DNA from: JACPFV01 sp052386975
GTDB taxonomy: Bacteria > Pseudomonadota > Gammaproteobacteria > Nevskiales > Nevskiaceae
DNA: 39,532 bases
NCBI GenBank assembly: GCA_052386975.1
Contig: JBQTJQ010000126.1
Span: 1 to 39,532, forward strand
Direction of reading: 5' to 3'
Shown one piece after another: positions 1-9,792 of this stretch; position 1 is the first letter of the stretch; the number at the start of each line of letters is the position of its first letter. The notes beneath the pieces are model-generated. The model worked only from the letters and a program-made list of their open reading frames with translations. It was not told the origin of the DNA and ran no database searches. The position numbers and the translations under genes are program-made.

Positions 1-1995
<1,995 letters not shown>

Positions 1996-2002
1996 GGCTC
2001 AA

Positions 2003-2082
2003 AAATGGGGTCGGGTTAACTTTTTCCAAGCCCCGTGCCAATGTGGCACCTTGTGCACGGAAAAGTTAACCCGACCCCATTT
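2003..2082. repeat. Long inverted repeat filling the clpB/LOG divergent promoter region
   Basis: A perfect 22-bp inverted repeat (arms 2003-2024 and 2061-2082, containing GGGGTCGGGTTAAC) surrounds a 36-nt spacer. The spacer has its own nested complementarity (CCGTGC with GCACGG, and GTGCCA with TGGCAC). The arms end 7 bp from the clpB ATG and 6 bp from the LOG-family ATG. Any promoter for either gene must lie inside this element or inside the opposite gene. It resembles the element at 32881-32956 in arm length, spacer length and position. Confidence 0.85.
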
Positions 2083-2088
2083 GTTGCC

Positions 2089-2811
2089 ATGAAGAAGCCC
2101 GTCAAGGCCTACAAGAACCCCGAGTTCATGATGAGCCCGGAAGCGCGCACCGTGCGCATGCTGTGCGAGTACCTCGAGCCGGCCACGCGACTCGAGCGCG
2201 AGAAGGTCGGGCAGGCGATCATCTTCTTCGGCTCGGCGCGCCTGCGCCCGGCGCCGGCGGCGGGGCCCGACTACTGCGCGCGCGCCACCGAGCTCGCCGA
2301 GCGGCTGGCGGCGTGGACCCAGCGCGAGCACGCCGCCGGGCACCGCTACCATTTCTGCACCGGCGGCGGCCCCGGCATCATGGAAGCGACCGCGCGCGGC
2401 GTCGCCAAGGTCGACCGCAGCCTCAACATCGCCTTGAACATCTCGCTGCCGTTCGAGCAGAGCGTCAACGACCAGGTGAACCCGGACCTGACCTTCGAGT
2501 TCCATTACTTCTTCATGCGCAAGCTGTGGTTCATGCAGCTGGCCGCGGCGATGATCGTGTTCCCCGGCGGCTACGGCACGCTCGACGAACTGTTCGAGAT
2601 GCTGACGCTGGTGCAGACCGGCAAGGCGCAGCCGATGCCGTTCGTGCTGTTCGGGCGCGAGTTCTGGGCGGAGATCCTGGACTTCGATGCGCTGGTGCGG
2701 CGCGGGCTGATCAGCCTGCCGGACGTCGACCGGATTTTCTTCGCCGATACGGTGGACGACGCGTTCGCCCACCTGACCGCTCAGCTCAGCGGCGCTTCGC
2801 CTTCGCCTTGA
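2089..2811 (+). CDS. LOG-family protein (lysine decarboxylase-like fold)
   Basis: A 240-residue cytoplasmic protein of the LOG/TIGR00730 superfamily. Members hydrolyse nucleoside 5'-monophosphates, classically releasing cytokinin bases; the bacterial physiological substrate is often unknown. The two signature motifs are present: GGGPGIMEA at residues 92-100 and PGGYGTLDE at 159-167. I chose the ATG at 2089 (MKKPVKAYKN). A longer frame begins at 2035, but its extra 18 residues would be encoded by the palindrome and are not family-like. No clear Shine-Dalgarno sequence precedes 2089. The gene is divergent from clpB, and its 3' end overlaps the convergent small gene by 26 bp. The precise function is not assigned. 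Confidence 0.9.
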   Translation: MKKPVKAYKNPEFMMSPEARTVRMLCEYLEPATRLEREKVGQAIIFFGSARLRPAPAAGPDYCARATELAERLAAWTQREHAAGHRYHFCTGGGPGIMEATARGVAKVDRSLNIALNISLPFEQSVNDQVNPDLTFEFHYFFMRKLWFMQLAAAMIVFPGGYGTLDELFEMLTLVQTGKAQPMPFVLFGREFWAEILDFDALVRRGLISLPDVDRIFFADTVDDAFAHLTAQLSGASPSP

Positions 2812-3214
2812 TCTTCAGCTTCGCCTTGGGCTTGGCCTTGGCGGCCGCGTGGGCGCGGGCTTTCTTCGCCGGGACGAGCTTCGTCGGAGCGGGCGCGTGC
2901 CTGGCGGTCGGCTTCGGCGCCGGGGCAGGCTTGACGGGCAGCTGCCGGGCGGCAGCCGCGATTTTGGGCTGGCGTGGCGGCACCTCGACGCGCGGCTTCA
3001 GCGGCACGTGGAAAATCTCTTCCAGCCCGTAGTCGTCGTCGACCAGGCCGCGCAGCTCCTTCATCTCGCGGAAGCGCTCGACGTCGCGCCAGTCGCGCAG
3101 GCGCAGGTCGGCGGTTTCGCCGTCGGCTTCGACGACGGCGTCCTCCCAACCCTCGTTGTCGTCGTCTTCCTCGACTTTCGCCGGGGCCTGCTTCTTTCCT
3201 GCCGTCCGTGCCAT
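2786..3214 (-). CDS. Hypothetical protein with acidic head and Lys/Ala/Pro-rich tail
   Basis: A 142-residue protein. Residues 1-30 are acidic (VEEDDDNEGWED). Residues 38-60 hold a charged helix, RDWRDVERFREMKELR, reminiscent of the small PA3496-type proteins of Pseudomonas. A segment with EEIFHVPLKPRVEVPPRQP follows. The last ~50 residues are a low-complexity basic tail of KPA/KAKAK repeats like histone-H1 or AlgP tails, which suggests nucleic acid or polyanion binding, but this is inference from composition. It has no signal peptide or membrane segment. Its 3' end overlaps the LOG gene on the opposite strand. The 130-bp region on its 5' side is shared with the divergent nfeD. I cannot assign a function. 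Confidence 0.75.
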   Translation of the reverse strand: MARTAGKKQAPAKVEEDDDNEGWEDAVVEADGETADLRLRDWRDVERFREMKELRGLVDDDYGLEEIFHVPLKPRVEVPPRQPKIAAAARQLPVKPAPAPKPTARHAPAPTKLVPAKKARAHAAAKAKPKAKLKIKAKAKRR

Positions 3215-3311
3215 CCCAAGTCCTGAACTCGGAAAAATCGCGCGCTATTTACCAATTTTTTCGCCCCGATGGAAGTCCCGCACAAAAAGTTCATGTATTT
3301 CAATGAAGTGC

Positions 3312-3339
3312 GTGACTGTGCGGCGGGCAGTCCTATACT
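3312..3339 (+). promoter_or_regulatory. Putative sigma70 promoter of nfeD-slipin
   Basis: A GTGACT -35-like hexamer (3312-3317) and a TATACT -10 hexamer (3334-3339) are separated by 16 bp. Transcription would begin about 3345-3346, at or beside the nfeD ATG at 3345. The transcript would then be leaderless or nearly so, consistent with the absence of a Shine-Dalgarno sequence. This is predicted by eye only. Confidence 0.4.
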
Positions 3340-3344
3340 CGCAC

Positions 3345-4709
3345 ATGCGCTCCGTCCACCTGCCGGCCCTGGCCCTGCTGCTCGCCCTTGCCCCCGGCGC
3401 CGCACGCGCGGCGGAGGGGCAGGCGGCGCTGATCACCATCCGCGACGCGATCGGGCCGGCCACCAGCAGTTACTTCGAAAAGGCGCACCGCAGCGCGTCC
3501 GAATCCGGCGCTGCCGTCATCGTGCTGCAGATCGATACGCCCGGCGGGCTCGACTCGGCGATGCGCGACATCATCAAGGTGATCCTGAACTCGCCGGTGC
3601 CGGTGGCCTGCATCGTCGCGCCGGGCGGCGCGCGCGCGGCCAGCGCCGGCACCTACATCCTCTACGCCTGCCACGTCGCGGCGATGGCGCCGGCGACCAA
3701 CCTCGGCGCGGCCACGCCGGTGCCGGTCGGGGGCTCGGCGCCGCTGCCGGGCATGCCCGAGAAGCCCGATCCGGCGGACGGCAAGGACAAGGACGAGAAA
3801 GAAGCGCCGCCGAAGCCGGCGGCCGACGCGATGCAGACCAAGGTCGTCAACGACGCCGTTGCCTACATCCGCAGCCTGGCCGAGAAGCGCGGCCGCAACG
3901 CCGACTGGGCCGAGCGCGCGGTGCGCGAGGGCGCTTCGCTGTCGGCCGACCGCGCGCTCGAGCAAAAGGTCATCGACCTGGTCGCCAACGACGTCGAGGA
4001 CCTGCTGGCGAAGATCGACGGCCGCAAGGTCGCCACCACCACCGGCGAGGTGACGCTGAAGACCGCGGGGCTCGCCCTCGACCGCATCGAGCCGGACTGG
4101 CGCATGCAGTTCCTGTCGATCATCACCAACCCGACCGTGGCTTATGTGTTGTTACTGATCGGCATCTATGGGCTGCTGCTCGAGGGCTACCATCCCGGCG
4201 CGATCCTGCCCGGCACGGTCGGCGCGATCTGCCTGCTGCTCGCGCTGTTCGCCTTCCAGGTGCTGCCGGTGAACTACGTCGGGCTGGCGCTGGTCCTGCT
4301 CGGCGTGGTGCTGATGATCGCCGAGGCCTTCGCGCCGAGTTTCGGCGTGCTCGGCGTCGGCGGCCTGGTCGCCTTCGTGTTCGGCTCGATCATGCTGATG
4401 GACATCGACGTTCCGGGCTACGGCGTGAACCGCGGCATCATCTTCGGCATCGCCGCCAGCGGCGCCGCGCTGCTGGCCGGCACGCTGTACCTGTTGTGGC
4501 GCGCCCGGCAGGCGCCGGTCGCCACCGGCGACCACGTGCTGGTCGGGCATGCGCTGGAGGTTCTCGAGGCGAGCGGCTCGGAAGGCTGGGGCTGGGTCGC
4601 CGGCGAGCGCTGGAAGTTCCGCAGCACGGCGCCGGCCGCCGCCGGCCAGCGCCTGCGCATCACCGCCATCGACGGGCTGACCCTGGTGGTCGAGCCCGAA
4701 CAGAAATAA
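3345..4709 (+). CDS. NfeD-type membrane serine protease (ClpP-class)
   Basis: A 454-residue protein of the long NfeD (1510-N/1510-C) family: a membrane-bound, SppA-related serine protease that cleaves its partner slipin/stomatin. Signal peptide 1-22 (ends AARA) leads to a ClpP-like domain (about 25-240). The likely nucleophile is Ser100 in ASAGTYI, and Lys166 in MQTKVVND is the probable general base of a Ser-Lys dyad. About four membrane segments follow (about 250-385), then a C-terminal NfeD OB-fold. A longer frame extends upstream, but ATG 3345 starts a clean signal peptide. A Lys/Asp/Pro-rich insertion lies at about 138-160, between the nucleophile and the lysine. The gene lies 19 bp upstream of the slipin gene, the classic nfeD-slipin operon. 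Confidence 0.9.
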   Translation: MRSVHLPALALLLALAPGAARAAEGQAALITIRDAIGPATSSYFEKAHRSASESGAAVIVLQIDTPGGLDSAMRDIIKVILNSPVPVACIVAPGGARAASAGTYILYACHVAAMAPATNLGAATPVPVGGSAPLPGMPEKPDPADGKDKDEKEAPPKPAADAMQTKVVNDAVAYIRSLAEKRGRNADWAERAVREGASLSADRALEQKVIDLVANDVEDLLAKIDGRKVATTTGEVTLKTAGLALDRIEPDWRMQFLSIITNPTVAYVLLLIGIYGLLLEGYHPGAILPGTVGAICLLLALFAFQVLPVNYVGLALVLLGVVLMIAEAFAPSFGVLGVGGLVAFVFGSIMLMDIDVPGYGVNRGIIFGIAASGAALLAGTLYLLWRARQAPVATGDHVLVGHALEVLEASGSEGWGWVAGERWKFRSTAPAAAGQRLRITAIDGLTLVVEPEQK

Positions 4710-4728
4710 CCCACCGAGGAAAACCGCC

Positions 4729-5481
4729 ATGTTCGGATTCGGCTCCGTCGTCGTCTTCTTCCTGGTGGCGCTGGTCGTCAGCGCCATCAAGGTGCTCAAC
4801 GAGTACGAGCGCGGCGTGACATTCACGCTCGGCCGCTACACCGGGCTCAAGGGCCCGGGGCTCGTGATCGTGATCCCGATCATCCAGAGCATCGTGCGGG
4901 TGGACCTGCGCACGGTGGTCATGGACGTGCCGCCGCAGGACGTGATCACGCGCGACAACGTCTCGGTCAAGGTCAACGCCGTGATCTATTTCCGCGTGGT
5001 GTCGCCGGACAAGGCCATCCTGCAGGTGGCGCACTTCTACGAGGCCACCAGCCAGCTGGCGCAGACCACGCTGCGCTCGGTGCTGGGCCAGCACGACCTC
5101 GACGACCTGCTGATGGAGCGCGACAAGCTCAACAAGGACATCCAGGAAATCCTCGACAAGCAGACCGATCCGTGGGGCATCAAGGTCGCCAACGTCGAGA
5201 TCAAGCACGTCGACCTCGACGAGACCATGATCCGCGCCATGGCGCGCCAGGCCGAGGCCGAGCGCACGCGGCGCGCCAAGATCATCCACGCCGAAGGCGA
5301 GATGCAGGCCTCGGCCAAGCTGCTCGAGGCGGCGACCATGCTGGCCAAGGAACCGCAGGCCTTGCAGCTGCGCTACCTGCAGACGCTGGTGGACGTCGCC
5401 GGCGAGAAGAACTCGACGATCATCTTCCCGCTGCCGATGGACCTGATCACGCCGCTGATGAAAAAACTCACCAAGGAGTAG
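4729..5481 (+). CDS. Slipin (stomatin/SPFH band 7 protein)
   Basis: A 250-residue SPFH/band-7 membrane protein of the slipin type, which forms oligomers at the inner membrane and organises membrane microdomains. A single N-terminal hydrophobic segment spans about 3-22. The slipin hallmarks NEYERGVTFTLGR and GLKGPGLVIVIPII follow, then the SPFH core and a charged coiled-coil around 160-215 (RQAEAERTRRAKIIHAEGE). A good ribosome-binding site (GAGG) precedes ATG 4729. It is the second gene of the nfeD operon and the presumed substrate or partner of the NfeD protease. Its TAG stop lies inside the GTAG head of a REP hairpin pair that begins at 5478. Confidence 0.93.
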   Translation: MFGFGSVVVFFLVALVVSAIKVLNEYERGVTFTLGRYTGLKGPGLVIVIPIIQSIVRVDLRTVVMDVPPQDVITRDNVSVKVNAVIYFRVVSPDKAILQVAHFYEATSQLAQTTLRSVLGQHDLDDLLMERDKLNKDIQEILDKQTDPWGIKVANVEIKHVDLDETMIRAMARQAEAERTRRAKIIHAEGEMQASAKLLEAATMLAKEPQALQLRYLQTLVDVAGEKNSTIIFPLPMDLITPLMKKLTKE

Positions 5482-5531
5482 GGCGGGAATCCTTTCCCGC
5501 CTTCGTCGCCGGCAAGGGATTGCCGGCCTAC
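5478..5531. repeat. GTAG REP hairpin pair (inverted) between convergent genes
   Basis: Two hairpins sit in opposite orientation: GTAG plus stem GGCGGGAA/TTCCCGCC with loop TCCT, a 6-nt linker, then stem GCCGGCAA/TTGCCGGC with loop GGGA followed by CTAC. Read on the other strand, the second unit is GTAG-GCCGGCAA-TCCC-TTGCCGGC. This is the layout of GTAG-headed REP elements (SMAG type of Stenotrophomonas). Both terminal tetranucleotides supply stop codons: TAG of slipin (5479-5481) and TAG of the convergent glycosyltransferase gene (5530-5528). It may also act as a bidirectional terminator or mRNA stabiliser. A second copy lies at 34764-34816. Confidence 0.85.
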
Positions 5532-6169
5532 AGCGCTCCCCGCCGCCGCGCGCTGCGGTAGTCCGCCGGCGTATCCACGTCCTCCAGCGTGCGCAGCTCG
5601 CGCCAGCCCAGGCCGAGCGCCCCGAGTCGCCGGCGCGTCTGCGCCAGCTCGCGTGCCGAGCTCCAGGCAATCCCGGCCAGCGCGCGGCGCTCGATGCGGC
5701 GCGCGCCGATCAGCACGTAGCCGCCGTCGCGCGAGGGCTGCAGCACGCAGTCGCGCGCCTCCAGCGCGGCCAGTGCGCCGGCAAAGTCCACCGGCGTGAA
5801 ATCCGGGCAGTCCGATCCGACCAGCACGGCCGCCGCGGCGCCCTCGCGCAGCGCACAGGCCAGGGCCAGCGCCATGCGCCGGCCGAGGTCGCCGCGCGGC
5901 TGGCGGCGCAGGCGCACGCCGAACTCGCGGCGGCACGCGGCGAAGAAACCGTGGGCCGTGTGCGGCGCGCACCACAGCTCGACCTCGTGGCCCGCGGCCG
6001 CGGCGGCGATCAGCGTGCGGCGCACCAGGCGGCGGTGCAGCGCGGCCGCGCCGTCCGGCCCGAGCGTGGGGATCAGCCGCGTCTTGCAGCGCCCGGGCTG
6101 CGGGGCGCGCGCGAACACGAGGATGCGAGCCGGGATGCGGGTCAGGGTCGGCCGGCGCCGCGCGGTCAC
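5528..6169 (-). CDS. DUF2064/TIGR04282-family glycosyltransferase-like protein
   Basis: A 213-residue cytoplasmic protein of the TIGR04282 (DUF2064) family, a GT-A-like fold related to nucleotidyl/glycosyl transferases; the reaction is not established for most members. Hallmarks are ILVFARAPQPGRCKTRL near residues 15-31, VGSDCPDFTP in the middle and SRDGGYVLIGA, followed by LRTLEDVDTPADY near the end. No ATG fits; the GTG at 6169 overlaps the TGA of the upstream protease gene as GTGA, which suggests translational coupling. Its own TAG stop lies in the GTAG head of the REP pair at 5478-5531. A functional link to the protease is not evident. Confidence 0.85.
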   Translation of the reverse strand: MTARRRPTLTRIPARILVFARAPQPGRCKTRLIPTLGPDGAAALHRRLVRRTLIAAAAAGHEVELWCAPHTAHGFFAACRREFGVRLRRQPRGDLGRRMALALACALREGAAAAVLVGSDCPDFTPVDFAGALAALEARDCVLQPSRDGGYVLIGARRIERRALAGIAWSSARELAQTRRRLGALGLGWRELRTLEDVDTPADYRSARRRGAL

Positions 6170-8394
6170 GCCACGCGCGTGAAGCGGCGCGCCAGCGCTG
6201 CGACCAGCAGCGCGGCCAGCGCCAGGACCGGCACGCGACCGCCGCCGCCACCACCACCACCGCCGACGTTCCCCGGAGCGGCGCGCGTGTAGGCGCGCAG
6301 CGTGTAGGTCAGGCCGCCCTCCAGGGCCGCGAAGTTGACGACGACGGCATGGAACGTGCCCGCGGTCGGATTGTTGATGACGACCTGCTCGCTGCCGCTC
6401 AAGCCGGCCGAGAGGTTGACCGCCGGATCCATGCAGTCGTCGAGGGCGGTCGCGCTGGTGCAGAAGAACCCTGGCGTCAGGCTGGGATCGATGCCGATGG
6501 TGATGTTGTACTGCGGCGGTTGGCCCTTCTTGACCAGCAGGTCGATGTCCGGGCTGTTCACGCCCGGCGCCGTGCTGGTGGTCTCGATCACCAGCTGGGT
6601 GTGGCCGGCCGGCAACACGCCGTCGAAGTCGTAGTGCCAGGCGTGGTATTCGTCGTAGAGGTCCACGGCGCGCGGGACAAAGGCCTGCGTCACCAGCGTG
6701 TCGGTGGCGAGGCGGCCGATCTCGGAGAGGAAGCCGCGCGTCGCCGCGTAGCCGCCATCGGCGGTGATGACCAGCGTGAAGCGCACGTAGCGGTGCTCGG
6801 TGATCGCGGCCGCGACGGTGGCGTCGAAGGTCGCGGCGGCCGACGCGCCGCCGGCGATCGCGCCGAAGCTGACGGCGCCGCTGGTGACCGTCACGCCGTT
6901 GTCGGCGGTGAGCGTGCCCATGACGTTGGTCGCGTCCTGCCACAGGTTGTCCAGCGCGATCTGCACCTGCAGCGACTCGCCCGGATCGAGCGTGGAGTTG
7001 CCGCCGATGCCGTCGATGAACTCCGTGCCGCTGACGACCAGCGACGGGCGCGGCGCGAGGTCAATCGCCTGGGCCGCGTTGACGCGGCCGCCCGCCGTTC
7101 GCAGGCGCAGGTCGCCGTCGCCGTCGCCGGCTTCGCCGCTCTCGATCAGGCGCGCCTTGATCTCGGCCGGCGTCGCGCCCGGGTGCGCGGACAGGATCAG
7201 CGCGGCGATGCCGGAGACGTAAGGCGCCGAGAACGAAGTGCCGGACACGCCGCAATTTCCGGTCGTCGCGCAATCGCTGGGCGTGGTGTAGCCGTTGGCG
7301 ATCGACGTCGTCGTGACGATCTGCAGGCCGGGCGCGGCGACGTCGGTGGTGATGGCGCCGTACTGGCTGAAGCTGGCGATGTTGTCCTGGCGGTTGGTGG
7401 CGGCGACCGACACGATGTTCGGGGCCTCGAAGTTGGACGGGAAGTTCAGCTGGGCGAGGTCGGTGTTGGAGTCGTCGTTGCCGGAGGACGCCACGTACAG
7501 GATGCCGTTGGCGTCGAGGTCGAGCAGCGCGTCGAGTTCGGCCTGCGAGAAGAACGGGCCGCCGAAGCTGGCGTTGACGATCTTGGCGCCGTTGTCGCGC
7601 GCGAACGCCAGCGCGGCAACGTGGCTGGCGCTGTCGAAGTTGAACTTCAGCGGCATCAGTTTCGAGTTCCACGCGGTGCCGGCGACGCCGATGCCGTTGT
7701 TGCCGACGGCGCCGGCGGCGCCCGCCACGAAGGTGCCGTGCGCTTCAAAGCTGTCATTGGGGTTCGGGTCGTTGTCGTCGTCGGCGAAGTCGTAGCCCGC
7801 GACGATGTTGGCGGCGAGGTCGGGGTGGCTGGTGCTGACGCCGGTGTCGAGGATCGCGATCGTCACGCCGGCGCTGCCGACCCGCTCGAAGGTGCCGTCC
7901 GCGCCCGGGTCCCAGGCCAGCAGCAGGTCCAGGTCAGCGCCCGGGATGCTGGCCAGCGCGGGGTCGGGATCGGCGTAGTTGATCTGGCCGGTGCTGCGCA
8001 GGCCCCATTGCTCGGCGAACAGCGCATCGTTCGGGCAGAAGAAGCCGGCGTTGTCGGGGCAGGCGATGCGCGGGTAGCGCAGCGCGTTGGGCTCGGCAAT
8101 GGCGATCGCCGGCTCGGCCCGCAGCAGGGCCAGCGCGGCGGCGGTGGTGGTGACCCGCGGCAGCTGCAGCAGGTCGGCGCGGCCGCGGTCGAGGTTGCGC
8201 CGGGCGACCATGCCGAGGCGCGAGTGCAGCCGCCGCACCTCGTCGGCCGATGCGCCCTTGCGGTACTTCACCACCACTTCGCCCTCGCGGTAGGCCGGCC
8301 GGGGCTGGGTCGGCGCGACGGCCTGGGCGGCGGTCGCGGCAAGGAGCAGAACGGCCGCGCAAACGCGGCTGAGCGTGTGGAGTTTCGGGGTCAT
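6166..8394 (-). CDS. Secreted subtilisin-like serine protease (S8) with GlyGly-CTERM-like tail
   Basis: A 742-residue exported protease. Signal peptide 1-27 (ends AQAVA) leads to an inhibitor-like propeptide (about 38-105; EVVVKYRKG). The S8 catalytic domain has Asp183 (AILDTGVS), His219 (AHGTFVAG), Asn306 of the oxyanion hole (ASSGND) and Ser387 (GTSFSAP). Beta-rich domains of the kind in extracellular proteases follow (about 430-700). The C-terminus has a run of nine glycines, a hydrophobic segment and a basic end (ARRFTRVA). That matches the layout of GlyGly-CTERM sorting signals processed by rhombosortase; no such peptidase is in the window. ATG 8394 is preceded by AGGGG. The TGA overlaps the GTG of the downstream gene. 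Confidence 0.93.
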   Translation of the reverse strand: MTPKLHTLSRVCAAVLLLAATAAQAVAPTQPRPAYREGEVVVKYRKGASADEVRRLHSRLGMVARRNLDRGRADLLQLPRVTTTAAALALLRAEPAIAIAEPNALRYPRIACPDNAGFFCPNDALFAEQWGLRSTGQINYADPDPALASIPGADLDLLLAWDPGADGTFERVGSAGVTIAILDTGVSTSHPDLAANIVAGYDFADDDNDPNPNDSFEAHGTFVAGAAGAVGNNGIGVAGTAWNSKLMPLKFNFDSASHVAALAFARDNGAKIVNASFGGPFFSQAELDALLDLDANGILYVASSGNDDSNTDLAQLNFPSNFEAPNIVSVAATNRQDNIASFSQYGAITTDVAAPGLQIVTTTSIANGYTTPSDCATTGNCGVSGTSFSAPYVSGIAALILSAHPGATPAEIKARLIESGEAGDGDGDLRLRTAGGRVNAAQAIDLAPRPSLVVSGTEFIDGIGGNSTLDPGESLQVQIALDNLWQDATNVMGTLTADNGVTVTSGAVSFGAIAGGASAAATFDATVAAAITEHRYVRFTLVITADGGYAATRGFLSEIGRLATDTLVTQAFVPRAVDLYDEYHAWHYDFDGVLPAGHTQLVIETTSTAPGVNSPDIDLLVKKGQPPQYNITIGIDPSLTPGFFCTSATALDDCMDPAVNLSAGLSGSEQVVINNPTAGTFHAVVVNFAALEGGLTYTLRAYTRAAPGNVGGGGGGGGGRVPVLALAALLVAALARRFTRVA

Positions 8395-8400
8395 AGCCCC

Positions 8401-8406
8401 TAGAAT
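8401..8406 (+). promoter_or_regulatory. Possible -10 element for tRNA-Ala
   Basis: TAGAAT lies 45 bp upstream of the mature tRNA 5' end. No convincing -35 hexamer is seen at 16-18 bp spacing, where the S8 gene's own start region lies. It is the only -10-like match in the short interval and could also serve astC through co-transcription. Confidence 0.3.
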
Positions 8407-8450
8407 ACGCGCCCTCGCGAGGTACCGGTTCAGGTTCGGTTCAGTTTCGT

Positions 8451-8526
<76 letters not shown>

Positions 8527-8553
8527 TCAACCGACAAGCACGAGGCGGAGCGC

Positions 8554-9780
8554 ATGGACAACGTCACGCGGCAGACCTTCAACGAGGTCATGGTCCCCAA
8601 CTACCAGCCGGCGGACCTGATCCCGGTGCGCGGCGCCGGCAGCCGCTTCTGGGACCAGAACAACCGCGAGTACGTGGATTTCGCCGCCGGCATCGCGGTG
8701 ACCGCGCTCGGCCACTGCCACCCGAAGCTGGTGGCGGCGCTGGACCAGCAGGCGCGCAAGCTCTGGCACCTGTCCAACGTCATGACCAACGAGCCGGCGC
8801 TGCGCCTCGCGCGCAAGCTGTGCGAAAAAACCTTCGCCGACCGCGTGTTCTTCTGCAACTCCGGCGCCGAGGCCAACGAGGCCGCGTTCAAGCTGGCGCG
8901 CCGCCACGCGCACACCAAGGTCGGCCCGCAGAAGAACGAGATCATCTCGTTCCTGAACGCCTTCCACGGCCGCACCCTGTTCACGGTCAGCGTCGGCGGG
9001 CAGGAGAAGTACACGCGCGGCTTCGAGCCGCTGCCCGGCGGCATCACCCACCTGCCGTTCAACGACCTCGGCGCGCTCGAGTCGGCGATCTCCGAGCGCA
9101 CCTGCGCGGTCGTGATCGAGCCGGTGCAGGGCGAGGGCGGCATCCTGCCGGCCGACCCGGCGTTCGTGCGCGGCGCGCGCGCGCTGTGCGACAAGCACGG
9201 CGCGCTGCTGATCTTCGACGAAATCCAGACCGGCGTCGGCCGCACCGGCACGCTGTACGCGTATGAGGGCCTGGGCGTGACACCCGACGTGCTGACCACG
9301 GCGAAGGGCATCGGCGGCGGCTTCCCGCTCGGCGCGATGCTGACCACGGCGGCGCTGGCCGACAGCCTGCCGTTCGGCTCGCACGGCTCGACCTACGGCG
9401 GCAACCCGCTGGCCTGCGCGGTCGGCGAAGCCGTCATCGACCTGGTCAGCGACCCGGCGCTGCTGGCCGGCGTGAAAGAACGTGGAGAGCGGGTGCGCGA
9501 GGGGCTGGCGAAGCTGGCGAAGAAATACGGCCTGTTCGAGGCGCCGCGCGGCGCCGGCCTGCTGCTCGGCGCGCCGATGAGCGCGCCGTGGAAGGGCAAG
9601 GCCAAGGAAGTGGTGAACGCCGGCCTGCGCCAGGGCGTCTGGTGCCTGATCGCGGGCCCCGACGTGCTGCGCATCGCGCCGTCGCTGGTCATCCCCGAGG
9701 CCGACCTCGCCGAGGGCTTCAAGCGCCTCGACGCGGCCTGCGCCGAGCTGACGGCGCTGCCCAAGGCCGTCGGCAAGTAA
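8554..9780 (+). CDS. astC: Acetylornithine/succinylornithine aminotransferase (AstC/ArgD type)
   Basis: A 408-residue class III, PLP-dependent aminotransferase. AstC moves the amino group of succinylornithine to 2-oxoglutarate in arginine catabolism; ArgD does the reverse-type step with acetylornithine in biosynthesis, and the enzymes overlap. Signatures: CNSGAEANEAAFKLAR (101-116), NAFHGRT (135-141), PLP-ring Asp222 in FDEIQTGVGRTG, and Schiff-base Lys251 in TTAKGIGGGFPLGAM. The ATG at 8554 has an upstream AGGCGGAG; a longer frame would start inside the tRNA. astA, astB and astD lie about 22-29 kb away, which favours AstC over ArgD, but sequence alone cannot separate them. A 12-bp gap separates it from the convergent polyene operon. 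Confidence 0.85.
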   Translation: MDNVTRQTFNEVMVPNYQPADLIPVRGAGSRFWDQNNREYVDFAAGIAVTALGHCHPKLVAALDQQARKLWHLSNVMTNEPALRLARKLCEKTFADRVFFCNSGAEANEAAFKLARRHAHTKVGPQKNEIISFLNAFHGRTLFTVSVGGQEKYTRGFEPLPGGITHLPFNDLGALESAISERTCAVVIEPVQGEGGILPADPAFVRGARALCDKHGALLIFDEIQTGVGRTGTLYAYEGLGVTPDVLTTAKGIGGGFPLGAMLTTAALADSLPFGSHGSTYGGNPLACAVGEAVIDLVSDPALLAGVKERGERVREGLAKLAKKYGLFEAPRGAGLLLGAPMSAPWKGKAKEVVNAGLRQGVWCLIAGPDVLRIAPSLVIPEADLAEGFKRLDAACAELTALPKAVGK

Positions 9781-9792
9781 CGCCTCGCGCCG

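Noticed and set aside
3156..3344. N-terminal extension of NfeD from 3156
   Set aside because: It would run antisense through the small gene at 2786-3214 and hide the clean signal peptide starting at 3345.
6349..8403. 684-residue open frame antisense to the S8 protease
   Set aside because: The protease on the minus strand has a signal peptide, a full catalytic triad and a C-terminal anchor. The antisense frame has none of these.
9781..9792. Terminator between astC and the convergent polyene operon
   Set aside because: Only 12 bp are available and no stem or T tract is present.
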